Shown piece by piece: positions 5,890 through 12,107 of a stretch of DNA of 12,107 nt. A program made the position numbers and the translations under genes. The notes beneath the pieces are model-generated. The model saw only the letters and a list, made by a program, of their open reading frames with translations. It was not told the origin of the DNA and ran no database searches. Origin of the DNA: Peptococcaceae bacterium (GTDB lineage Bacteria; Bacillota; Peptococcia; DRI-13; UBA5745); assembly GCA_031264885.1 (NCBI GenBank), contig JAISDM010000011.1, forward strand, positions 1-12,107, in the 5' to 3' direction. The stretch's first letter is position 1. Every line of letters begins with the position of its first letter.

Positions 5890-6561
5890 ATGCTGCCGCG
5901 AGATTGGAACGATGTTTTGGCCCGCGAGACCGAGAAGGAATATTTCACGGCGCTCATGGCCTTCGTTGAGGCGGAATACGCCGCGCATACCGTTTATCCG
6001 CCGAAGGATCAGATCTTCAGCGCTCTGGCTTACACCCCCTTTGCCGAAGTCAAGGCGGTGATCCTCGGCCAGGACCCCTATCACGGCCCCGGGCAGGCCA
6101 ACGGCCTGAGTTTTTCCGTCAATCCCCACATCCGGATCCCCCCCTCCCTCCGCAACATCTTCAAAGAACTGGAGACGGACCTGGGCGTCCCCGCGCCGGA
6201 TCACGGCTGCCTCACCGCCTGGGCCAAACAAGGCGTGCTGCTCCTGAACACCACCCTGACCGTCCGCGCCGGCCAGCCGAATTCCCACCGCGGCCGCGGA
6301 TGGGAGCTGTTCACCGACGCCGTCGTCCGCAGCCTAAACCGCAAAGACACGCCGATTGTATTCTTGCTGTGGGGCAAACCCGCGCAAAAAAAAGCCGCCC
6401 TGATCGCCAACGAAATACATTTGACGCTTCAGGGCGCGCATCCCAGTCCCCTGGCCAGAGGCGCCTTCTTTGGCTGCCGCCATTTTTCCCAAGCCAATCA
6501 GTTCCTCGAAAGGCATTACGGCGCCGGAATCAACTGGGACTCCAATTTTTCCTGTATCTGA
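5890..6561 (+). CDS. ung: Uracil-DNA glycosylase, family 1
   Basis: The enzyme removes uracil from DNA, the first step of base excision repair of deaminated cytosine. The 223-residue length is normal. The water-activating loop GQDPYHGPGQANGLSFSV (60-77, catalytic D62), the PNSHRGRGWE segment (130-139), and the Leu-loop HPSPLARGAFFGCRHF (184-199, catalytic H184) are all present. GGGAGAGG lies 7 nt before the ATG. The family normally ends near INWxx; here INWDSNFSCI carries a few extra residues. The last 46 nt overlap the 3' end of the convergent kinase gene. It appears to be a single-gene unit. Confidence 0.97.
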   Translation: MLPRDWNDVLARETEKEYFTALMAFVEAEYAAHTVYPPKDQIFSALAYTPFAEVKAVILGQDPYHGPGQANGLSFSVNPHIRIPPSLRNIFKELETDLGVPAPDHGCLTAWAKQGVLLLNTTLTVRAGQPNSHRGRGWELFTDAVVRSLNRKDTPIVFLLWGKPAQKKAALIANEIHLTLQGAHPSPLARGAFFGCRHFSQANQFLERHYGAGINWDSNFSCI

Positions 6562-9029
6562 TCGTAGCCGAAATTGGTCACCTGCTCCTTCAGCCACTCG
6601 ATTAAATCATTCCCCGATTCATAGCTGTACTGCTCCAATTGCTCCATGACCTGCTGCATCGCGTCGATATCGTAATCCTTGCTGGCCTCCAGCATCTGGG
6701 TCAGCAGCTCCGGATCCGGCGCGGACGCCGCGTTTCTGCTTTCCGCCGTTTTAACGGCGTCCGCGCTCTTCAGCAGCGCCTCAAATTGAGGAAGCAGCGC
6801 TTCCGCGGTCTGGATAAAGGTGTTGTTGCCCGCCATCACCCTGGGGAAATCGCCGGTTTTGGCGGCGACCTCCAGCGCCTCCGCCATTTTGCCCGCTTCG
6901 TCCGCGCTGATGCCATAGCAGCTGCCCTTGACCCCGTGAACCGTGATCGCGTATTTCGCCAGAGACGATTCGGTCACATCCCGCAATTCATCGAGAAGCC
7001 TCGGCATATTTTGTATGAATGAACGAATCACGCGCAAATACACATCCGGGTTATTATTGAAGCGGCGCATTCCGCTGCTGAAGTCCACCCCCTTGACCCG
7101 GTTCTTTTGCAGCATATTGCTCAGCAGCTCTAATCGCTCCGCTTTCCCCGCGCCTTTTGGCGCCTGCGCCTCCGTCTCCGCCTTTTGGAGCGTGTCCGGG
7201 CTCTGCCGGTCCCTGATCCATCTGTGCAGCACCGCGTCCAGCCGTATGACATCAATGGGTTTGGACAAAAAAGCCTGGAACCCGTTCTCAAGGAACAGTT
7301 TGTCGTTCCCGATGATCGCGTTGGCCGTCAGCGCCACAATGGGCACCGTTTTGGCATAATCGCTCCCGACTTCCTGCCGGATGATCCGCACGGCCTCAAT
7401 GCCGTCCATTTCCGGCATCATATGATCCATAAAAATGATGTCGTAACGCACCTCCGCGTCCCTGACCAGCTCAATCGCCTGCCTGCCGCTGGTCACACAG
7501 TGAATGGTCAGGTCGTAAGCCATCATCATGCCCTTCGCCACATCCAAATTGGTTTGCACATCGTCCACGATCAGAACCTTGCCATAAGGCATGGAAACAT
7601 AATCGATATTTTTGACCCTGCGGCTCTGCCTCTCCAGGAAACGGAAATTCTTGAGATTATCGGTGTTTTCCGGGCCGATTGGCTTCGGATCCACAGTCAT
7701 CTGTTTGAGCCGGACGGTAAAAACGCTGCCCTTGCCGTATTCGCTCTCCACATGGATCGTGCCTTCCATCATTTCCACGAGACGCTTGCATATGGACAGC
7801 CCCAGCCCCGTGCCCTCAATGGTGCGGTGGCTCTGCATATCCACCTGTTGGTAATCGGAAAAAAGCTTCGCGATGTTCTCTTTGCTGATGCCGATGCCCG
7901 AATCCTTCACAGAGCAAATCAGCCAGCAGTCGCCGCCGCTGCGCTCACATGAGATATCCAGCGCCACGACGCCTTCCGGCGTATATTTGATGGCGTTTGA
8001 AAGCAGGTTGTTGAGAATCTGCTTGACCCGCAGCTCATCGCCATACAGCCGGTTCGGCAGGTTCTCGTCCAGCTCCAGTTTAAAGACGATGGGCTTGGAT
8101 CCGATGCGCACAATATTCATGCTGACCGTATCGCTGATGATGCTTGAGGTCTCATAATCGATGGGAAGCAATTCAAAACGCCCCGACTCAATTTTCGAAA
8201 TATCCAGGATATCGTTGATGATATTCAGGAGGGTTACGCCGGAGCCATAGATTTTTTCCAGATTCGCCAGGGTTTCCTGGGGCAAGTCTTTGCGAAGCTC
8301 AAGCTCGGCCAGTCCGTTGACCGCGTTCAGCGGCGTGCGGATCTCATGACTCATGCTGGCCAGGAATTCACTCTTCGCCCGGTTGGCCGCCTCCGCCGCC
8401 TCCTTGGCCCGAAGGGTTTCGGTGATATCATGGAAGAGCATCATGATGCCCTCCACGACGCCTTCCTCATTGCGCATAGCCGTCGTGTTGGTGTTATAGA
8501 CGCGGGTCTGTTGTCCCGAGCCGCTCAGATCCAGCGCCTCTTCCGTCAAAATAGTCTGATGTTCGGCGACGGCTTTGCTGATTTGACTCTCCACATGCTT
8601 CAAAAACACATCGTTGTGGAAGCGCCCGAACACTTCCGAATAATGGCGCCCGTCGATCAGACCGAAATTCTGAATGCCCGCCAGTGTGAGAAACGTATCC
8701 GTACAGTAAGCGAAACGCCCGTCGTCGTCCAGAAGAATAATGATATTGGAACTGTTTCCCAGCATCATATTCAGGAATTTTTCCTGTTTGGACTGCTCAT
8801 CCTTCAGAACCGACGCCAATCTGTCGCGAGTGGCCGATATCTTTTCAAAACGGGCCACATCCTTCTGCTGAAGCGAAAACTGCCGGTTCACCTTTCTCAG
8901 TTGGGTTTGTAAGCCTGCGTTTTCCTTGCGCAAAGCCTCCAATTCCTCCGCCAGACCGGCCGGTTCCCCGGTCTCGCCCCGGCGAGCCGCGTCCGCCGCG
9001 GCGGACGTCTCCACATTGATCCTATTCAT
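6516..9029 (-). CDS. Soluble hybrid histidine kinase: coiled coil-PAS-HisKA-HATPase-REC-HPt
   Basis: The protein has 837 residues and no membrane segment. Residues about 25-90 form a coiled coil and about 90-205 a PAS domain. HisKA contains SMSHEIRTPLN (H228). HATPase_c has the N box (N345), DSGIGI (376-381) and GTGLGL (407-412). The REC domain has D489/D490, phosphoacceptor D535 in FMDHMMPEMDG, T568 and K590. An HPt domain (about 648-755) carries H698 in VHGVKGSC. A C-terminal helical tail (about 770-832), common in clostridial kinases of this type, follows. I start at MNRINVE because GAGG, fused to the stop of the upstream FIST gene, is 7 nt away; the longer frame to 9140 only reads over that gene. 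It is the last gene of the operon and overlaps ung tail to tail. Likely phosphate path: H228 to D535 to H698, then to a partner REC. Confidence 0.93.
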   Translation of the reverse strand: MNRINVETSAAADAARRGETGEPAGLAEELEALRKENAGLQTQLRKVNRQFSLQQKDVARFEKISATRDRLASVLKDEQSKQEKFLNMMLGNSSNIIILLDDDGRFAYCTDTFLTLAGIQNFGLIDGRHYSEVFGRFHNDVFLKHVESQISKAVAEHQTILTEEALDLSGSGQQTRVYNTNTTAMRNEEGVVEGIMMLFHDITETLRAKEAAEAANRAKSEFLASMSHEIRTPLNAVNGLAELELRKDLPQETLANLEKIYGSGVTLLNIINDILDISKIESGRFELLPIDYETSSIISDTVSMNIVRIGSKPIVFKLELDENLPNRLYGDELRVKQILNNLLSNAIKYTPEGVVALDISCERSGGDCWLICSVKDSGIGISKENIAKLFSDYQQVDMQSHRTIEGTGLGLSICKRLVEMMEGTIHVESEYGKGSVFTVRLKQMTVDPKPIGPENTDNLKNFRFLERQSRRVKNIDYVSMPYGKVLIVDDVQTNLDVAKGMMMAYDLTIHCVTSGRQAIELVRDAEVRYDIIFMDHMMPEMDGIEAVRIIRQEVGSDYAKTVPIVALTANAIIGNDKLFLENGFQAFLSKPIDVIRLDAVLHRWIRDRQSPDTLQKAETEAQAPKGAGKAERLELLSNMLQKNRVKGVDFSSGMRRFNNNPDVYLRVIRSFIQNMPRLLDELRDVTESSLAKYAITVHGVKGSCYGISADEAGKMAEALEVAAKTGDFPRVMAGNNTFIQTAEALLPQFEALLKSADAVKTAESRNAASAPDPELLTQMLEASKDYDIDAMQQVMEQLEQYSYESGNDLIEWLKEQVTNFGYDQIQEKLESQLIPAP

Positions 9030-9037
9030 TGGAATCC

Positions 9038-10192
9038 TCACAAAACACAAATGATGATGGAGTCGTTCTGCAGATGATTGACGATCCTGCCGTCGGCAAA
9101 ACGCTCCGGAAATATCTCCCCGCCCGAATAAGCGAAGCAATAAGGAAGCGCGTCTTTGGTCCGCTCAGTCACCGCCTCATGCTCCGCCATGCCGTTTATA
9201 CCCAGCGCCCAGCGTCGTCCGGCGCAGGAATAAATCAAAACGTTTTTCCCGCCGGCGGCGTCCACGGCTTCGCCGATCTTCTCCGCCGTAGACTGAACCA
9301 CATCGTCGATCCCCATGGTGGACAGCGCCAAAATAGAGTTGACCGGAATGGCGCCGCACAGAATGGCGCCTCTTTCTTCGGTGAACGCTATGCAAGCCCG
9401 GATCAGCTTGGAACCGTCCTCCAGGGAAACAATGAGGGGCATGGACACCAGTCCCGACGAGTCGCCGTCTTTGGCGAGGCCGATGGATTCAAGATAATCT
9501 ACGGTAGGCACATTGTTTACGGTTTCCAGAATATTCCGTTTGGCGGAGGTGACCACCGCCTTTTGTTTGAGAATATTCGCGTCGTCTACGGAAGCGCTGA
9601 AGAACACGGGTTCGACGTCGCCGATGAACGCCAGAAGCACCAGGGACGTGTCATAGTAATCCCCGTTATAAATGGTATATATCTTACTGTAATCGGGTTC
9701 GTTTGAAATAGCCAGCGTGCCGAAGGCCGGAATACCGCCGGACAGCGCGTCGATCTTCTCAATGAACTCGTCTCCCCCGATCGTAAGCATAAACGGAATG
9801 AACGGCGTCAGCATGGCCGGTTTTTGGGGCAGACCGGAGATCAGCCGCTCATACAGCGCCGTCACGGGCCCGCTCATGTCGCCGTCGATCGGATCCGAAA
9901 CGCCGGTGACGAATTGAATGTCGTCGCTGGTCAGCACCGTCAGCGTCAGCCCCATCTGACTCATGAAATCCGGCGCGGACACGCTCAACGTGGTGCAGCC
10001 CACCAGGTCGAAAGGCAGCGCTTCATTCAGCGACTGAAGGAGACCGCCCTCAAGGAAATCGCTGAAGCAATGAACGATCCCCACAGAATTCCTCAGCAGC
10101 CGGCTGTCCAAGTTCAACTGTTCCAAAAGTTCCGACACCGCGATTTCAGCCTCGTCGATCTCTTCGGTGTAAGCCGTAAACATTCTGATCAT
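9038..10192 (-). CDS. FIST-domain sensor protein (FIST_N + FIST_C)
   Basis: The 384-residue soluble protein has the pattern of the FIST superfamily: an N-terminal half with VGCTTLSVSAPDFMSQMGLTLTVL (63-86) and IPAFGTLAIS, and a FIST_C half with a central VDYLESIGL stretch and a closing YSGGEIFPE...IVNHLQNDSIIICVL. FIST domains are proposed intracellular sensors of small ligands such as amino acids or their derivatives, usually associated with signalling modules. The one here has no output domain of its own. AGGAGG stands 7-8 nt before the ATG. The stop is 8 nt before the kinase start and contributes its ribosome site, so the two are tightly coupled. I infer that it passes its ligand state to the kinase by contact. 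Confidence 0.88.
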   Translation of the reverse strand: MIRMFTAYTEEIDEAEIAVSELLEQLNLDSRLLRNSVGIVHCFSDFLEGGLLQSLNEALPFDLVGCTTLSVSAPDFMSQMGLTLTVLTSDDIQFVTGVSDPIDGDMSGPVTALYERLISGLPQKPAMLTPFIPFMLTIGGDEFIEKIDALSGGIPAFGTLAISNEPDYSKIYTIYNGDYYDTSLVLLAFIGDVEPVFFSASVDDANILKQKAVVTSAKRNILETVNNVPTVDYLESIGLAKDGDSSGLVSMPLIVSLEDGSKLIRACIAFTEERGAILCGAIPVNSILALSTMGIDDVVQSTAEKIGEAVDAAGGKNVLIYSCAGRRWALGINGMAEHEAVTERTKDALPYCFAYSGGEIFPERFADGRIVNHLQNDSIIICVL

Positions 10193-10239
10193 ATTCAGCC
10201 CTCCTCAAAAAAACATGGTGAAATAATAAGTATAAGTCC

Positions 10240-11319
10240 TTAATTTTGATTGGCGATATTGACAAAATCCTGTTCATGCCGCTTAACCACGGAAATCAGA
10301 TAAGGGTCAAAATGTGTGCCCGCGTCTTTATAAAGAATCTCAAGGGCGTCTTCGCAGGAAAAAGCCTTCTTATAGGGCCTGCTGGACGTAAGCGCGTCAA
10401 ACACATCCGCGATCGCGGAAACGCGGGCGCTCAAGGGGATATCCGTCCCTTTCAGCCGGCAGGGATACCCCGTGCCGTCCCATTTCTCATGATGGCTGTA
10501 AGCGATATCCAGCGCCACCTTCAGAAGCGAGTCGTCCTCCAATTCCTTCACGGCGTCGCGCAGCATTTCGCAGCCGTGAAGAGGATGCGATTTGATGATC
10601 TCAAACTCTTCATCCGTCAAACGCCCGGGCTTCAGCAGCACCTGGTCCGGCATCGCGATTTTGCCGATATCATGAAGCTTCATGGATTCGGTAATGTCCT
10701 CGCACTGGGATTCCGTAATTATGTAACCCTCTGTGGGATTGGCCAGCAGATCCTCCGCGATGATCCGCGCGTACCCCGTGGTGCGCATAATATGGGTTCC
10801 CGTGTCATGATCGCGCAGATCGCTGGCCCGGGCGAGAAGATCCAGGGTGATTTTATCCCGCATCTCCAGCCTGCGGTTGATTTGGAGAAGCTGCTGGGTT
10901 TTTTCCGCGACCAGGGCCTCCAGATGGTGACGGTATTTGTACAGTTCCAATTGAAGGTGTACCCTGGTGAGAAGTGATTTGGGCTTGAAGGGTTTCAGCA
11001 GATAATCCATCGCGCCTAACTCCAAGGCTTCGATTTCATCCTCCCCGTTCACCGACCCCGTCAAAAAAATCACCGGAATCTGACGCAGGCGCGAATCCGC
11101 CTGCAGAATCCTCAGAACATCGAACCCGGACATCTGCGGCATGTTATAGTCCAAAAGGACCAAATCCGCCATGTTGTTTTCCAGGAACTTAAGCGCGCTT
11201 TCCCCTGATGTAAACGGACGCACGCTGTATTCCTGCTTCAGAGTGGATAAGACTGAATTTAAGATAATTGGATCGTCGTCAATGGTCAGCACAATGGATT
11301 TCTGATCGCTTCCCGCCAT
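10240..11319 (-). CDS. Response regulator with HD-GYP cyclic-di-GMP phosphodiesterase domain
   Basis: The protein has 359 residues. The REC domain (8-125) has D14-D16, phosphoacceptor D57 in LLDYNMPQMSG, T87 and K109. A short coiled linker (about 128-155) leads to an HD-GYP domain with H176, the HD pair H216/D217 in LHDIGKIAMPD, HHEKWDGTGYP (276-286) and DVFDALTSSRPYK (305-317). All metal ligands and the GYP motif look intact, so breakdown of cyclic-di-GMP (or a related cyclic dinucleotide) is expected, switched by phosphorylation. GAGG lies about 11 nt before the ATG. It is the promoter-proximal gene of the operon; the FIST gene follows after 47 nt. It is the natural final acceptor for the phosphate from the hybrid kinase HPt. 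Confidence 0.95.
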   Translation of the reverse strand: MAGSDQKSIVLTIDDDPIILNSVLSTLKQEYSVRPFTSGESALKFLENNMADLVLLDYNMPQMSGFDVLRILQADSRLRQIPVIFLTGSVNGEDEIEALELGAMDYLLKPFKPKSLLTRVHLQLELYKYRHHLEALVAEKTQQLLQINRRLEMRDKITLDLLARASDLRDHDTGTHIMRTTGYARIIAEDLLANPTEGYIITESQCEDITESMKLHDIGKIAMPDQVLLKPGRLTDEEFEIIKSHPLHGCEMLRDAVKELEDDSLLKVALDIAYSHHEKWDGTGYPCRLKGTDIPLSARVSAIADVFDALTSSRPYKKAFSCEDALEILYKDAGTHFDPYLISVVKRHEQDFVNIANQN

Positions 11320-11349
11320 ATATTCACGCCTCTTTCCGGTACATCAACC

Positions 11350-11372
11350 GAAATAAATATACCATTTATTTC
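11350..11372. promoter_or_regulatory. Operator-like inverted repeat over the HD-GYP promoter -10
   Basis: GAAATAAAT and ATTTATTTC form perfect 9-bp arms (11350-11358 and 11364-11372) around 5 nt that include part of the -10 box. A repressor bound here would block polymerase directly. Confidence 0.5.
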
Positions 11373-11384
11373 AGGCTTTGTAAA
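11356..11384 (-). promoter_or_regulatory. Promoter of the HD-GYP / FIST / kinase operon
   Basis: On the minus strand, TTTACA (11384-11379), 17 nt, then TATATT (11361-11356) with a TGG extended -10. The predicted start is about 30 nt before the response regulator ATG. Confidence 0.75.
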
Positions 11385-11398
11385 GGCTGTCCGGAAAC

Positions 11399-11908
11399 TC
11401 ACCATCCCGTGATAATTGTCTCTAACAATCCATAAGAGAGCGCCGACATAATGAACCCGGCCACAAGCACCCCCAGTCCGATGGCAGGCACCGCGTCCCG
11501 CACCCGCATGTCCAGAAGCACCGCGATCAGTGAGCCCGTCCACGCCCCTGTTCCCGGCAGCGGCACCGCCACAAAAAGGCACAGGCCCAGGGCGCGGTAT
11601 TTCTTAATCTGCCCGCTTTTTCTCATGGACCTTTCCTCGATCCGCCGCACCCAGGGCGCCAAAAAACGGGTTTTTTTCAGGTAGGCAAATACCGGGCGGA
11701 CTAAGAGCAGAATCAACGGCACCGGCGCCATATTCCCAACGACGGCCGTCCAAAATGTATCCCACCAATCCAATCCCAAGGCGTATCCCGCCAAAATCCC
11801 GCCCCTCAGCTCGATTACCGGCAGCATAGACACAATAAACACGGCCCACTGCCCGGACACCACCGTATCCAGACGGCTGAGCAGCCACTCCACCATCGAT
11901 TCGACCAA
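11399..11908 (-). CDS. Small multidrug-export family membrane protein (COG2426)
   Basis: The 169-residue product has about four hydrophobic segments (roughly 18-45, 52-76, 106-132 and 138-165). It carries the family signatures MLPVIELRGGI (28-38) and PLPGTGAWTGS (116-126), which resemble paired re-entrant loops. Members are annotated as small multidrug exporters, but transport has hardly been tested, so substrate and function are open. The basic cytoplasmic loop (77-105) is typical. A TTG start at 11908 is favoured: GAGG lies about 7 nt before it, whereas the first ATG (11896) is about 19 nt away. It is separated from the HD-GYP promoter by less than 20 nt and lies on the same strand, so some read-through into the signalling operon is possible. 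Confidence 0.85.
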   Translation of the reverse strand: MVESMVEWLLSRLDTVVSGQWAVFIVSMLPVIELRGGILAGYALGLDWWDTFWTAVVGNMAPVPLILLLVRPVFAYLKKTRFLAPWVRRIEERSMRKSGQIKKYRALGLCLFVAVPLPGTGAWTGSLIAVLLDMRVRDAVPAIGLGVLVAGFIMSALSYGLLETIITGW

Positions 11909-11939
11909 TTTCGCACCTCACTCGCTCAGGAACTGTATC

Positions 11940-12043
11940 GACCCGGAATCCATCCCGTCATTCCGGAAGCCCGTCGTCCCGGACTTGACCCGGAATCCAG
12001 GTCCCTCCCCCGTCATTCCGGAGGGGCCCGGAATGACGGGATG
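11940..12043. repeat. Cluster of dispersed-type repeats with strong hairpins
   Basis: GACCCGGAATCCA occurs twice (11940-11952 and 11987-11999). CCCGTCATTCCGG and its exact reverse complement lie at 12009-12021 and 12028-12040 around a 6-nt loop. A third copy in the CATCCCGTCATTCCGG form (11951-11966) pairs perfectly over 16 nt with 12028-12043. Such 'GTCATTCCGG / GACCCGGAATCC' blocks resemble intergenic repeat families seen many times per genome. Confidence 0.8.
12009..12040 (-). terminator. Possible terminator hairpin after the partial right-edge gene
   Basis: A 13-bp perfect stem with a 6-nt loop lies about 20 nt past the stop of the right-edge gene. No run of U follows on either strand, so termination is uncertain; the stem may simply be part of the repeat. 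Confidence 0.3.
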
Positions 12044-12060
12044 AGTGTATTCCAGACCGC

Positions 12061-12107
12061 TTATTTCCGGTTAACCGCTATGGTTTTGCCCAGGGTTTTT
12101 TCATCGG
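12061..12107 (-). CDS. C-terminal end of an unidentified gene (cut by window edge)
   Basis: The minus strand reads DEKTLGKTIAVNRK and then TAA (12063-12061). Only 14 residues are visible, basic at the end, with codon use like that of neighbouring genes. This is too short to name. The same-strand placement and the 150-nt repeat-filled gap before the exporter gene suggest a separate unit. Confidence 0.4.
   Translation of the reverse strand, partial: DEKTLGKTIAVNRK

Noticed and set aside
5682..5957. A 91-codon minus-strand ORF upstream of htrA
   Set aside because: It overlaps the well-supported 5' end of ung, has no good ribosome site and resembles no known family.
9029..9140. N-terminal extension of the histidine kinase up to 9140
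   Set aside because: The extra 37 residues read out of frame over the FIST gene. The ATG at 9029 has its own GAGG and the usual leader.
11604..11921. A 105-codon minus-strand ORF overlapping the exporter gene
   Set aside because: It is a frame-shifted shadow of the membrane protein, which has intact family motifs and better hydrophobic segments.

Overview
The window looks like chromosomal DNA of a low- to mid-GC, Gram-positive anaerobe, probably a member of the Clostridia (Firmicutes). The evidence is the AGGAGG-type ribosome binding sites, a membrane-anchored HtrA with a long cytoplasmic N-terminus, a COG2426-type small export protein, an RseC-like protein next to a NifS-type desulfurase, and a two-component style common in clostridia. 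The assignment is an inference from gene style; no rRNA, tRNA or marker gene is present to fix the taxon.

Region 1 (1-1850) is accessory. On the minus strand a strong promoter (919-947) drives a 47-codon remnant of a class I SAM-dependent methyltransferase (732-875). A P-loop ATPase gene that runs off the left edge (1-693) follows directly. Upstream of the promoter lie a nested 24-bp inverted repeat (999-1067) and a possible small element bounded by 11-bp inverted repeats (1073-1180). A complete Phd/YefM-RelE/ParE toxin-antitoxin operon with its own promoter follows on the plus strand (1211-1836).

Region 2 (1909-5543, minus strand) is a compact run transcribed toward the TA locus: an HtrA-like S1C serine protease with a 16-residue tandem repeat in its cytoplasmic tail, an RseC-family two-TM cysteine protein, and a NifS-type cysteine desulfurase. 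The last two are 3 nt apart. The 345-bp gap at 5544-5889 separates htrA from the divergent ung gene and carries palindromes that may be operators.

Region 3 (5890-11319): ung (plus strand) converges on, and overlaps by 46 nt, a three-gene minus-strand signalling operon. From its promoter this reads: REC-HD-GYP response regulator, stand-alone FIST sensor protein, and a soluble PAS hybrid histidine kinase carrying REC and HPt domains. Together these supply every part of a His-Asp-His-Asp phosphorelay that could end in cyclic-di-GMP breakdown, with the FIST protein as candidate ligand sensor. The operon has a clear promoter with a perfect 9-bp inverted repeat across its -10 box.

Region 4 (11399-12107): a COG2426 small membrane exporter gene with a probable TTG start, then a cluster of dispersed-type repeats forming strong hairpins, then the last 14 codons of a further minus-strand gene cut by the window edge. 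The best candidates for something new are the FIST/hybrid-kinase/HD-GYP operon and the accessory island at the left end.
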